Origin: Cyanobacteria bacterium SW_9_44_58
GTDB taxonomy: Bacteria > Cyanobacteriota > Cyanobacteriia > Cyanobacteriales > Rubidibacteraceae
Direction of reading: 5' to 3'
Assembly (NCBI GenBank): GCA_003021905.1
Contig: PXPI01000029.1
Location: 39,646 to 98,415, forward strand
Length of the DNA stretch: 58,770 nt
Positions 8,570 through 17,772 of this stretch are shown in pieces. How positions within the stretch are numbered: the stretch's first letter is position 1; the number at the start of each line of letters is the position of its first letter. Both the position numbers and the translations under genes were made by a program. Under the pieces are notes generated by a model, which was not told the DNA's origin, searched no databases, and saw only the letters and a program-made list of their open reading frames with translations.

Positions 8570-10945
8570 TTATTTTAAAATTAAATCCTGATGACACTCA
8601 ATCAAGTCTCGAATTGCCTCTTCCGATAACGGTTTGCTAAATAAAAAGCCTTGTCCATATTCACAATTTAATGATCGCAAAAAGTCCCACTGTTCCACTT
8701 CTTCAACGCCTTCAGCAATCACTTCCATATTTAAATTATGAGCCAATGTAATAATGGTTTGAACAATTTGTCTGATTTCTTCATCCTTTAACATGCGACT
8801 GGTAAAAGAGCGATCAATTTTTAAGGTATTAATGGGTAATTGATGCAATCGCTTTAAAGAGGAATAGCCAGTGCCAAAATCATCAATTGATAATAAAATT
8901 CCCATTTTTTGCAGTTGTTTTAAAATACTAGCCGTGGTTGTATTGCCCTCTAAAATAATCCCTTCAGTTACTTCTAATTTTAAACAGCTAGGAATAATAC
9001 CAGTCCCCTTAATAATGCGATCAAGTCGTTCTAAAATTCCCACTTGATTAATCATATTTTCCGATAAATTGACATTCATGGATAAGCAGTGCCCCTGGGG
9101 AATCATTTTTTCCCAAATGGCCAATTTTTCGCAGGCTTCTGCCAAAACCCACCAATCAATAAAACCAATTAACCCTAATTCTTCAGCTAAGGGCATAAAT
9201 TGACTGGGCGAAACTAACCCTTGTTCTGGATGTTGCCATCGCACTAAGGCTTCAAACCCTGATAATTTTCCTTCAGCAATGGTCACCGTGGGCTGATAAA
9301 AAACATGGAGCTGCTTTAATTTTAAGGCCCGTCTTAATTCCGTTTCCAAGTGAACTCGCATTGCTGCCGGCTGATGCAAGTAAGGATGAAAAATGACACA
9401 AGGCAAGGTTGCCTCCCCTCGGGCTACATTCATGGCTGTATCCGCTGCATGAAGGAGGGCGGAAGGTTCTTGCAAACATTGATCCGCAGCCGGATTATAA
9501 ATGGCAACTCCCACACTGACTGGGCAAAATAATTCTTCTTCCCCCACTTCTAGGGCTAAACTTAGTTGTAAATGGATCAACTGAGCAATTTGTTCAATTT
9601 CTTCTTTTTGATGAATTTGGGGTAGAATCGCCGCAATAACCGCATCGCCAACCCGAGCAAAATCATCATTTAATTGCAAGGTTTCTTTAAGGCGTTGGGC
9701 AACCGCAACCATTAATTGTTCTGCTAATTCCAGCCCTAACCCATATTTGACTACCCCATATCGTTCTAATCTGACGACAATAACGGCTAGCCCCTGTTCA
9801 TCGCTGGCATCAATGTTTGTCCCAATTTGTTGCAACAGCCAAGTTTTATTGGGCAAATGGGTTGTGGGATCAAAAAAAGCCTGTTTTTCCAGCAATGCTT
9901 CTAATTGCTTCCCAGGAGTCAGATTTTGGATAATACAAATGCCTCCGGCAATGTTGCCGTTTTCATTGGGTAGGGGAGACCCATGAACATAAAAGGTATA
10001 GTGATGATATTGGAACTGCCGGGTTTGATGATTTCCCAACAAAATTTGTTCTTGGAGCAGCTTTAAAGTGTTTCTTAATTCAGCACCGAAAACTTGCGAA
10101 AAAGATCTCCCTTCAATCGTAGGTTCCTCTTCTGCCATGGTCATTTCTGTTAGTTGGTTAATGGGATTGCCCACAGCAAGGGGATAAAACCATTGATCAT
10201 CAAAACATAAAATACCGCAAGGCGGAAAACGCTGGGCTAAAGCTGTTTCGGAATGGGTGCTTGGTTCCAGGACAGTTTTTGTATATTTATATTGGGTAAT
10301 GTCATGGGCAGTCAGTAAAATGTCATCAGCTTCTCCCATACAAATTGGGCAAGCTGTAACTGCCATGTCACTTAGCTTGCCATCTTTGCGATAATGTTGC
10401 CACTCCCCAGCCACAAATTCCGAGACGGTTTCCAAAGGAGGCGGAATATTATGAGAAGGATGCAACGTTGGAAGCCTCATTTGTAGAAATTCTGTTTCAC
10501 AATACCCATATTGATCAATGGCAGCTTGGTTAACCGCCTTAATGGCAAACCTGTGGGCTTGGTAAATCAAAGCAGGAATTGGCAAGTATTCCAGGGCTAG
10601 TTTCTGAGTATTGCCGGTAAAGCAATCAAGGGGTTGGGCAATGAAAAAAACAGAAGCAAGGGAAAGGGGAAAGAAATAACTAAAGTAGGGCTGCGTTTTA
10701 CTGGAACTAGAAAGGGAAATCGATAGCGGTTTTGGCGATTGTTGCGTTAAAACCTCCCTTGTTAAGGTGTGAATTTTCGCAGCATTTTCTTCTGAAAAAA
10801 GCGTCTGCAGCGTTGCTGTTTTTCGTTGATTCCAGCTCTCATGGAAGTTACTTTTAAAAAAGTGAATGACACGACACTCCCCTTTCCGATTAATCACTAA
10901 AAGAATGGGATTAAGCGATGCGATTGAGCTGTTTTCTACTAACAT
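8570..10945 (-). CDS. PAS - degenerate GGDEF - EAL protein, probable c-di-GMP phosphodiesterase
   Basis: A 791-residue signalling protein. Two PAS-like regions (roughly residues 115-225 and 240-350) precede a GGDEF-type domain (about 350-510) and an EAL domain (about 530-785). The diguanylate cyclase signature is lost: where RxGGDEF is expected the protein reads RVGDAVIAAI, so synthesis of c-di-GMP is unlikely and the domain may instead bind GTP or be structural. The EAL domain looks intact: GFEALVRW, KLEVTEG, IDDFGTGYSSL, LKIDRSF, IAEGVE and QGFLFSKP are all present, which predicts hydrolysis of c-di-GMP. No transmembrane segment is evident, so it should be cytoplasmic. It lies between hemD (12-base gap) and coaE (12-base gap). 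Confidence 0.9.
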   Translation of the reverse strand: MLVENSSIASLNPILLVINRKGECRVIHFFKSNFHESWNQRKTATLQTLFSEENAAKIHTLTREVLTQQSPKPLSISLSSSSKTQPYFSYFFPLSLASVFFIAQPLDCFTGNTQKLALEYLPIPALIYQAHRFAIKAVNQAAIDQYGYCETEFLQMRLPTLHPSHNIPPPLETVSEFVAGEWQHYRKDGKLSDMAVTACPICMGEADDILLTAHDITQYKYTKTVLEPSTHSETALAQRFPPCGILCFDDQWFYPLAVGNPINQLTEMTMAEEEPTIEGRSFSQVFGAELRNTLKLLQEQILLGNHQTRQFQYHHYTFYVHGSPLPNENGNIAGGICIIQNLTPGKQLEALLEKQAFFDPTTHLPNKTWLLQQIGTNIDASDEQGLAVIVVRLERYGVVKYGLGLELAEQLMVAVAQRLKETLQLNDDFARVGDAVIAAILPQIHQKEEIEQIAQLIHLQLSLALEVGEEELFCPVSVGVAIYNPAADQCLQEPSALLHAADTAMNVARGEATLPCVIFHPYLHQPAAMRVHLETELRRALKLKQLHVFYQPTVTIAEGKLSGFEALVRWQHPEQGLVSPSQFMPLAEELGLIGFIDWWVLAEACEKLAIWEKMIPQGHCLSMNVNLSENMINQVGILERLDRIIKGTGIIPSCLKLEVTEGIILEGNTTTASILKQLQKMGILLSIDDFGTGYSSLKRLHQLPINTLKIDRSFTSRMLKDEEIRQIVQTIITLAHNLNMEVIAEGVEEVEQWDFLRSLNCEYGQGFLFSKPLSEEAIRDLIECHQDLILK

Positions 10946-10957
10946 AAACCATGTTTT

Positions 10958-11797
10958 TTATGAGGAGTTGTCAACGGAATAATGAGAGCGATAGTCCAAC
11001 AAGGCTTGCGTCAATCCCTCTAGGGTATATTCTTGGGCTTCAATATCGCATCGTCCTAACCAATTTCGACAGGCTTGAGACGTTTGCGGCCCAATGGAGG
11101 CGATAGCAACCCTTGCTAATGCTTGTTTTAAGTTTACCTTAGAACCAAAAATGGGGGTCAGCAGCTGGCAGAAAAACTGAACGGTCTTAGAACTGGCAAA
11201 GGTAATGATATCAACTTGTTGGGCTTGGAGGGCTTTCACCGCTGCCGGATCTGCTTTTTCGGGACAACTTGATTGATAGGCCGGCACAGCAATAACGTCA
11301 GCCTGATTTTGTTGAAATTCCTGAATTAAAACTTCTCTTCCGCCACTTTCAACGCGGGGAAAAAGGATTTTTTGTTGGGATAAAGTTTCGGGAAAGCTTG
11401 CCACTAGAGAGTCGGCAACAAAGTCGGGAGGAATAAAAGTGGGATGAACGCCTTGCTTTTCTAAAACTTTGGCTGTTTTTTTTCCTACCACTGCAATGTT
11501 GAGTTGGTTGAGGAGAGCGCGATCAATTTTTAATTCGTCTAAGCGTTGAAAAAAGAAATTGACACCATTGGCAGAGGTTAAAATGAGCCAATCGAAACTT
11601 GATAACTTGCGAATCGCTTGATCCAGCAGTTCCCAACTGGAGGGAGGCTGAATTTCTAAGACCGCCATTTCTATGACATGGGCCCCTTGATTTTCCAGAA
11701 GGGTACGAAAGGTTTGGGCTTGCTTGGCCGCTCGTGTTACTAAGACGGTTTGATTATTTAAACTCAAAGACACAATAATAACTGAAGAATTGACCAA
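10958..11797 (-). CDS. hemD: Uroporphyrinogen-III synthase
   Basis: Closes hydroxymethylbilane to uroporphyrinogen III, the branch point to haem, chlorophyll, bilins and B12. About 270-279 residues. The family is weakly conserved, but VLVTRAAKQAQTFRTLLE at the start, DWLILTSANGVNFFF, AVVGKKTAKVLEKQG and ITFASSKTVQFF are characteristic, as is SIGPQTSQACR near the end. No ATG starts the frame: a TTG at 11797, a GTG at 11773 and a TTG at 11767 are all possible, and no strong ribosome-binding site decides between them. It is first in the hemD-EAL-coaE group. The 206-base region upstream is AT-rich with no clear regulatory element. Confidence 0.9.
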   Translation of the reverse strand: MVNSSVIIVSLSLNNQTVLVTRAAKQAQTFRTLLENQGAHVIEMAVLEIQPPSSWELLDQAIRKLSSFDWLILTSANGVNFFFQRLDELKIDRALLNQLNIAVVGKKTAKVLEKQGVHPTFIPPDFVADSLVASFPETLSQQKILFPRVESGGREVLIQEFQQNQADVIAVPAYQSSCPEKADPAAVKALQAQQVDIITFASSKTVQFFCQLLTPIFGSKVNLKQALARVAIASIGPQTSQACRNWLGRCDIEAQEYTLEGLTQALLDYRSHYSVDNSS

Positions 11798-12003
11798 CGG
11801 TAATGTCTAACTTGCTAATTGCAAGGGGCGCACTAAAGTCCCGTTTCCAACTTGAACGTTGTGCTCTTTATTCTAACAAAATTTTCCCTTTAAAATAATA
11901 CAGAAAATTATTACAATAACTTAAATTTATTTTTGCTAAAAATCGGAGAAATTGATTTAGTCACCCCGTTTTTTTGCTAGTTAATTGCTTCAAAACAATC
12001 AAC

Positions 12004-14874
12004 CTAACCATTTTTGATTAAAGACTTTAAATAATGTCCGGTATAAGAGTTCGGTTCATTAGCTATCATTTCCGGGGTTCCCGTGGCAATAACATCGCCT
12101 CCTTTATCTCCTCCTTCGGGACCTAAATCAATTAACCAATCGGCACAACGAATGATATCGAGATTGTGTTCAATGACTAAAACCGAGTTTCCTTTATCTA
12201 CTAATCGCTGTAAAACATTTAATAATTGGTGAACATCATAGAACGATAAACCGGTAGTGGGTTCATCGATTAAATAGAGGGTTTTGCCGGTTGCCCGTCG
12301 GGATAATTCCGTTGCCAATTTAATCCGTTGCGCTTCTCCCCCCGATAAGGTCGGGGCAGGTTGACCCAGGGGAATATAGCCTAACCCCACATCAACCAGG
12401 GTTTGTAACCGAGCGGCGGCGCGAGGAATATTTTCAAATACCCCTAAGGCTTCTTCCACTGTCATCTGCAAAACATCAGCGATGGTATAGCCTTTATAGG
12501 TCACTTGCAAGGTTTCCCGGTTGTACCGCGCGCCTTTACAAACTTCGCATTCCACATAAACATTGGGCAGAAAGTTCATTTCAATGACATTGACGCCCTG
12601 TCCCCCACAAGCTTCACAGCGTCCCCCTTTCACATTAAAGGAAAAGCGTCCCGCTTTGTAGCCTCGGGCTTGGGCTTCCACTGTTTCAGCAAAGACAGCG
12701 CGGATAGGATCAAAGGCGCCGGTATAGGTAGCAGGATTCGATCGCGGGGTGCGGCCAATAGGGGATTGATCCACCACAATCACTTTGTCCACGGCATCCA
12801 ATCCTTTCAGTTGTTCCAATCCGTTGGGAAAGGGAACTTTAAACCCTAACCGATGTTGCAAGGCAGGGTGCAGCAATTCTTTAATTAAAGTGGATTTGCC
12901 GGAACCGGAAACCCCAGTTACGCAAACCAGTTTCCCTAAGGGAATATCAACATTGATGTGTTGTAAATTGTTGGCGTAAGCATCAATTAACGATAAGCAT
13001 CGCCCATTGCCTTTCCGTCTTTCCGTTGGGGTTTCAATGATGCGTCTTCTGGCTAAATAATCGCCGGTAATCGAGTCTTGAGAGTCAGTTATTGCTTCTA
13101 AGCCGCCTTGGGCAATAATTTTTCCCCCGTGAATGCCAGCGCCTGGGCCGATATCCACCAGATGATCCGCACTGCGAATGGTTTCTTCGTCATGTTCCAC
13201 AACAATTAAGGTATTCCCTAAATCGCGGAGTTTCTGCAACGTATCTAATAAGCGTCGGTTGTCTCGTTGATGCAATCCAATACTGGGTTCGTCTAGCACA
13301 TATAAAACCCCAGTTAGCCCCGATCCAATTTGGGTTGCCAGGCGAATGCGCTGCGCTTCTCCCCCGGATAAAGTCATGGCCGGGCGATCTAAAGTTAAGT
13401 ATTCTAAGCCCACATCCATTAAAAACTGCAGTCTGGCTTCAATTTCTTTGAGGGCAAGTTCGCCGATTTTAGCTTGCAGCGGTGACAGTTCCAGGTTTTG
13501 AATGCGGTTTAAACACTCGGTAATGGAAACACTGGTTAATTGGATAATGTTGTATTGCCCTAACTGGATGGCAAGGGATTCCGGTTTCAGTCGTTTGCCC
13601 CCGCAAACATCACAGGTTTGGTAAACCATGTACTGTTCCAGTTTTTGTTTATAGGTTTCGGAGGCGGTTTCCAAGGCGCGTTCTAAACCGGGAATGACCC
13701 CATAATATTGTTTATAATACCCTCTGGGTTTTCCCCCCCGGTCGTCTTCGTAGATGAAAATGGGGTCCTGGGTGCCATATAAAACGACTTGTTTTTGATC
13801 CGGAGTCAGTTTTTCCCAGGGGGTTTGCAGTTCAAATCCATAGGCTTGCCCCACACTATACAGCAGGGAAAGGTAATAACTGTTGTCTTTTTCCGACCAG
13901 GGCGCGATCGCGCTATAAACAGGCTGTTTGGGATTCGGCACAATTAAGTCTATTGAAAACAGCCGCAAACGCCCAATGCCGTGACAATGGGAACAAGCCC
14001 CATAAGGGGAATTAAAGGAAAACAAGCGCGGGGATAATTCTTCAATGACCGCCCCATGTTCTGGGCAAGCAAAGTTTTCGGAAAAGGTGATTTCTGGGGG
14101 CAGTTCGGTTGCTGAAGCCTCGCTCTTTTCTTCTTCCGAGGGGGCTTTGACAATATCGATCACAGCAATGCCGCTAGATCTTTGCAAACAAGTGGCGAGA
14201 GAGTCCGCTAAACGTTCTTCAATGCCGGGCTTTTTCACTAAGCGATCCACCACCACTTCAATGGTATGCTGTTTATTCTTACTAAGTTCAATATTGTCGG
14301 TTAATTCTTGAACCGTGCCATCCACCCGTACTCGAACAAATCCTTCACTGGCGAGACTAGACAGCAATTGCTGGTGAGTGCCTTTTTTCCCGCGAACCAC
14401 CGGCGCTAAAATTTGGAAGCGGGTGCGTTCGGGAAGTTCCATGACGCGATCGCACATTTGGTCAATGGTTTGAGGCGCGATCGCGCGATCGCAGCGGGGA
14501 CAATGGGGTTCACCAGCCCGTCCGAATAACAGCCGGAGATAGTCATAAATTTCCGTTACGGTTCCCACCGTAGAACGGGGATTATGGGAAGTGGACTTTT
14601 GGTCGATGGAAATGGCAGGACTTAAGCCTTCAATGGCATCCACATCCGGTTTATCCACCTGTCCCAAAAATTGACGGGCATAAGCGCTTAAGGATTCCAC
14701 ATATCGCCGTTGCCCTTCTGCAAAAATCGTATCAAAGGCAAGAGAAGACTTCCCCGAACCGGAAACGCCGGTAAAGACAATCAGGTGATTGCGAGGCAAT
14801 TCTAAATCGATATTTTGCAGGTTATGTTGTCTTGCACCACGAATGCGAATGGGAGAGGAAGAAGGATCAGACAT
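12004..14874 (-). CDS. uvrA: Excinuclease ABC subunit A
   Basis: DNA damage sensor of nucleotide excision repair; a dimeric ABC ATPase that loads UvrB at lesions. About 956 residues from the ATG at 14874, normal length. Both Walker A motifs are visible (FTGVSGSGKSSLAFDTIFAE and VTGVSGSGKSTLIKELL), both ABC signatures (LSGGEAQRIRLATQIG and LSGGEAQRIKLATELS), and zinc-binding CxxC pairs (CPRC; CEACGGQG with CEVCKGARYN). I chose 14874 because AGGAAAG lies just upstream; a TTG 21 bases further upstream would add seven residues. It diverges from sodN across about 310 bases. Confidence 0.97.
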   Translation of the reverse strand: MSDPSSSPIRIRGARQHNLQNIDLELPRNHLIVFTGVSGSGKSSLAFDTIFAEGQRRYVESLSAYARQFLGQVDKPDVDAIEGLSPAISIDQKSTSHNPRSTVGTVTEIYDYLRLLFGRAGEPHCPRCDRAIAPQTIDQMCDRVMELPERTRFQILAPVVRGKKGTHQQLLSSLASEGFVRVRVDGTVQELTDNIELSKNKQHTIEVVVDRLVKKPGIEERLADSLATCLQRSSGIAVIDIVKAPSEEEKSEASATELPPEITFSENFACPEHGAVIEELSPRLFSFNSPYGACSHCHGIGRLRLFSIDLIVPNPKQPVYSAIAPWSEKDNSYYLSLLYSVGQAYGFELQTPWEKLTPDQKQVVLYGTQDPIFIYEDDRGGKPRGYYKQYYGVIPGLERALETASETYKQKLEQYMVYQTCDVCGGKRLKPESLAIQLGQYNIIQLTSVSITECLNRIQNLELSPLQAKIGELALKEIEARLQFLMDVGLEYLTLDRPAMTLSGGEAQRIRLATQIGSGLTGVLYVLDEPSIGLHQRDNRRLLDTLQKLRDLGNTLIVVEHDEETIRSADHLVDIGPGAGIHGGKIIAQGGLEAITDSQDSITGDYLARRRIIETPTERRKGNGRCLSLIDAYANNLQHINVDIPLGKLVCVTGVSGSGKSTLIKELLHPALQHRLGFKVPFPNGLEQLKGLDAVDKVIVVDQSPIGRTPRSNPATYTGAFDPIRAVFAETVEAQARGYKAGRFSFNVKGGRCEACGGQGVNVIEMNFLPNVYVECEVCKGARYNRETLQVTYKGYTIADVLQMTVEEALGVFENIPRAAARLQTLVDVGLGYIPLGQPAPTLSGGEAQRIKLATELSRRATGKTLYLIDEPTTGLSFYDVHQLLNVLQRLVDKGNSVLVIEHNLDIIRCADWLIDLGPEGGDKGGDVIATGTPEMIANEPNSYTGHYLKSLIKNG

Positions 14875-15186
14875 AAGCGTTGCTTTCCTAGGCAATGAGT
14901 ATCAGGATAACTTAGAGCAAGATGGAGAGTAGAAATATTCCCTGCAATATCTTAGGGCGAAGCGATAAAACGCACCAATCGTTAATTGTTCTCTATCGGG
15001 AGACAGGAATTACATCAAAATCTCTGATCCCCCCTAGGAGGATAGGTGTTTCTTGTTTTATGATGATGGTGAATGCTCATAAGTCAGTAAATTTGGCTAA
15101 TAATTCTTTCAAGAGCGGATTTTTTTCGCTTTGGCGTCAATTTAGCCGTAGAAATCTGACTAGCAACCAGAGAGGTGTTAAAACTT
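14875..15186. other. Divergent intergenic region between uvrA and sodN
   Basis: About 310 bases holding the promoters of both genes and the 5' leader of sodN. AGAGAGG at 15168-15175 is the likely sodN ribosome-binding site, 11 bases before the ATG. A CCCCCCTAGGAGGAT stretch lies near 15030. I see no convincing -35/-10 pair, binding-site palindrome or RNA gene. Confidence 0.35.
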
Positions 15187-15657
15187 ATGTTGAGACCAAT
15201 TACCGCAACCTTCAAAAATCTATTCCCGGCAGAAGAAGCAAATGCCCACTGCGACGGTCCCTGTGGCGTTTATGATCCCTCTTCCGCTCGGATTGCGGCA
15301 GAAGCTGTGCTGTCAATGACGAAAAAGCTCATTGATCTAGAACCAAAAGACAACAGCAAAGAAGCGCAGCTAGAGTATCAAAATACATTTGCTCGCTTCG
15401 TCAAAATTAAAGAAGAACAAGCGCAAATCGCAAAAGAAGAACTCCTGATTCTCTGGACTGACTATTTCAAAGAAAAGCATTTAGAACAGTATCCCGATCT
15501 CCATAACACCTTCTGGAAAGCAGCCAAACTTTGCTCTGCTTGCAAAATGGAAGTTAACTTGCAACATGCGCAAGAATTAATGGATACAGTTCAGAAAGTT
15601 CACAATATGTTCTGGGAGTCCAAAGGCCGCGATATTCAATGGTATCAAGCTAGCTAA
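15187..15657 (+). CDS. sodN: Nickel superoxide dismutase (Ni-SOD) precursor
   Basis: Dismutates superoxide using nickel bound in an N-terminal hook. 156 residues from the ATG at 15187; an upstream in-frame GTG at 15175 is possible, but AGAGAGG sits correctly for the ATG. The hook HCDGPCGVYDP begins at His21 (codon at 15247); in the mature enzyme His1, Cys2 and Cys6 would bind nickel, so residues 1-20 must be removed as a propeptide ending ANA. The rest (AAEAVLSMTKKL, FWKAAKLCSACKM) fits the family, with a mature length near 136. The maturation protease SodX, often encoded next door in cyanobacteria, is absent from the immediate neighbourhood. A strong terminator follows. Confidence 0.96.
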   Translation: MLRPITATFKNLFPAEEANAHCDGPCGVYDPSSARIAAEAVLSMTKKLIDLEPKDNSKEAQLEYQNTFARFVKIKEEQAQIAKEELLILWTDYFKEKHLEQYPDLHNTFWKAAKLCSACKMEVNLQHAQELMDTVQKVHNMFWESKGRDIQWYQAS

Positions 15658-15686
15658 CATCGTTCACTTCCATATCAATTGATCGC

Positions 15687-15740
15687 ACCGAGTTTCTGGC
15701 TTTCCTAGCGGGGAGAGCGGGAAACTCGGTTTTAGTTTTT
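15687..15740 (+). terminator. Intrinsic terminator after sodN
   Basis: ACCGAGTTTC (15687-15696) pairs perfectly with GAAACTCGGT (15721-15730), a 10-bp stem, and is followed by TTTAGTTTTT. The 24-base loop can form a smaller inner stem. It is a convincing rho-independent terminator for sodN and also separates it from the convergent hydrolase gene. Confidence 0.85.
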
Positions 15741-16622
15741 AGGCGCATAGCAGGAGAGTAATCCCGTAACCGGGGCAGGGGTTTCTAAATGGGGTAAAAC
15801 CCCAGTTCCAGGGATGACTTTAAAAGCCGCGATCGCGCCGGGATTTAAATTAGCCAATCGCCTTCCTTGCTGCGGACGGCTAAACCGGGATTTTGAGCCC
15901 CAAACAAAAACGGTCGGGGTTTGCAACTGTTCCATATATTGGGCTAAATCAAAACACAAATCCCCTCGCAACGAGGCAAGGGCAGAATACTCGGCATTGG
16001 GTTTGACCGCAGACGCCAGATAAGCAGCGACAATTTCGTCTGTTAAACGAGAAGCATCAGCAAACAAAAACTGTTCCAAAAAGTTTCGCACTGCCCATTC
16101 ATTCGCCGCCCCGACGGTATAAATAAGTTGATCGAAACCGGGTAAACGAATCAGTTGCGAGGACGTTTCTTGTCGATAATCTTCGCTAAAATCCCGATAG
16201 CCGGAAGGAGAGACTAAAAACAATCCGCGAAATAATTGCGGTTGTTGAATCGCTAAGCGAATGGTTAATCCGGCGGTTAAAGAAGAAGCAACCACCCAGG
16301 CTGGCGTAACCGCGACGTTTTCTAACAAGGTTTGGATAATAGCAAGATAGTCTTGGGGATAATACCGAATTTTGGGATGAGCCGAATCTCCCCAACCAAT
16401 TAAGTCAGGGGCAATCACGCGATGAGTGCTGGCAAAACCGGGATAAACTTTCGACCATTCATAAGCGGAAGAACCACCCCCTAAACTATGTAGAAAAACT
16501 AACGGTGTCGGTTCCGAAACGGCTTGCGGATAAAAGGCGGAATCGGGAACAGAATACACCATCTGTCCGAACGGGGTTTCTAGGCTGCGCTGTTGAAAGC
16601 CGGCAGGTTGATATTGTCGCAT
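15732..16622 (-). CDS. Alpha/beta-fold hydrolase
   Basis: 296 residues with the alpha/beta hydrolase layout: FLHSLGGGSSAYEW (oxyanion strand), HRVIAPDLIGWGDSAHP, a nucleophile elbow in VVASSLTAGLTIRLA, and a late histidine candidate in GVLPHLETP. The elbow reads A-S-S-L-T-A rather than the textbook G-x-S-x-G, but serine is still positioned for catalysis; TPTVFVWGSKSRFSRP precedes the expected acid and histidine. Cyanobacteria have several such proteins of unknown substrate, so I give no substrate. No signal peptide is seen. It converges on sodN. Confidence 0.85.
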   Translation of the reverse strand: MRQYQPAGFQQRSLETPFGQMVYSVPDSAFYPQAVSEPTPLVFLHSLGGGSSAYEWSKVYPGFASTHRVIAPDLIGWGDSAHPKIRYYPQDYLAIIQTLLENVAVTPAWVVASSLTAGLTIRLAIQQPQLFRGLFLVSPSGYRDFSEDYRQETSSQLIRLPGFDQLIYTVGAANEWAVRNFLEQFLFADASRLTDEIVAAYLASAVKPNAEYSALASLRGDLCFDLAQYMEQLQTPTVFVWGSKSRFSRPQQGRRLANLNPGAIAAFKVIPGTGVLPHLETPAPVTGLLSCYAPKN

Positions 16623-16701
16623 ATTTCCGATTAAAAAATATTAAAGTAATCAAATGAATCTGTAGAAGTTGTTACTGGAAATGAATCGTTTGATGTTTTC
16701 C

Positions 16702-17202
16702 TTAATTTTTACCAAGTTGCTGTTTTAAATAAGCAAGTTTTTCCGCTACTGATTCATGACTGTATTCATCTTCCGGGTGAGCTGGTTGTCCCGGCTTTTG
16801 AAAATAAGGACGTTCCCCATACATTTGTCCCCATTCCCAATCTGCTTGTTGCACCATTTCATAAAATAGCGCTTGATTAGTTAATAATTTCTCAACCACT
16901 TGCGCTAAACTTTCGAGTGGTGATTCTAAATTTTTGCTGACAATGGGATCGGCGTTTACCCAAGTTTTTAAAACCGACTGCAATGCCCCTGAAGAATCGG
17001 GAAGATTGTTATCAATAAATAAATTGATTTCTGCTCTGACTTGAACGAGTTTGGGAACTGGGGATTCGCCTTTTAAAAAATTGCCGCCTTCCCGCGCGAT
17101 CGCGTCTGCTAGCGAATAGCTGCGACCAGATAAAATATCTTCTTGGATTTGCTTTTTTCGGTCTTGATTGGCATTTTCTTGTTGATTGGATTGAGAACTC
17201 AT
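16702..17202 (-). CDS. Conserved hypothetical protein
   Basis: About 166 residues starting MSSQSNQQENANQDRKKQIQ. I chose the ATG at 17202; an upstream TTG at 17262 would add 20 residues that do not look conserved. A charged N-terminal stretch with SLADAIAREGGNFLKG is followed by a mostly helical body and a Trp/Tyr-rich segment (QADWEWGQMYGERPYF), then a C-terminal helix ending AYLKQQLGKN. No signal peptide or membrane helix. I do not recognise a family with a known role; the composition suggests a soluble cyanobacterial protein. Confidence 0.7.
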   Translation of the reverse strand: MSSQSNQQENANQDRKKQIQEDILSGRSYSLADAIAREGGNFLKGESPVPKLVQVRAEINLFIDNNLPDSSGALQSVLKTWVNADPIVSKNLESPLESLAQVVEKLLTNQALFYEMVQQADWEWGQMYGERPYFQKPGQPAHPEDEYSHESVAEKLAYLKQQLGKN

Positions 17203-17331
17203 AAGGTAAAATAATAGGGAAACATCAACAACTCTCTTCCTATTGTGGCACTGTTTTATCAATCTGGTAGGACTGCGCCATAACCAGTTTAGGAAGGAAA
17301 TTTAAGTAACAAATCAAGAATCGGCCATCAA

Positions 17332-17772
17332 ATGCGTGTTGTTATCCAACGAGTGAAGTCTTCAAAAGTCGAAATTCAAGGAAAAATTAGCGGTGAAATT
17401 GGGCACGGCTTAAATTTATTAGTGGGAATTGCTGCGTCTGATACCGAGACAGAAGTAGATTGGATGATACGCAAATGTCTGGATTTAAAATTATTTCCAG
17501 GAGAAAATAGCAACCGTTGGGACTATTCCGTGCAAGATATTCAGGGAGAAATTCTAGTCATTAGCCAATTTACCCTTTATGGGGATTGTCGCAAAGGCCG
17601 CCGTCCTTCTTTTAGTGACGCTGCAACTCCTGAAACAGCGCAATTGCTTTACGATCAATTTGTGAGTAAACTCAAAGAGAGCAACTTGCACATTGCCACC
17701 GGCGAGTTTGGTGCCAATATGCAAGTCAGTATTGATAATGATGGCCCTGTGACCCTCATTCTAGAACGCTAG
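17332..17772 (+). CDS. dtd: D-aminoacyl-tRNA deacylase
   Basis: Removes D-amino acids mischarged on tRNA, a quality-control step. 146 residues, the standard size. [15 protein letters not shown] at the start, the active-site motif [17 protein letters not shown], and the C-terminal [11 protein letters not shown] (the family's NxGPVT motif) are all clear. The stop codon overlaps the convergent lipoprotein gene by four bases. Confidence 0.96.
   Translation: MRVVIQRVKSSKVEIQGKISGEIGHGLNLLVGIAASDTETEVDWMIRKCLDLKLFPGENSNRWDYSVQDIQGEILVISQFTLYGDCRKGRRPSFSDAATPETAQLLYDQFVSKLKESNLHIATGEFGANMQVSIDNDGPVTLILER

Noticed and set aside
12505-12849. Antisense open frames inside uvrA, metE, rpoB, rpoC2 and cheA
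   Set aside because: They mirror strongly coding sense frames and have no recognisable motifs or ribosome-binding sites.
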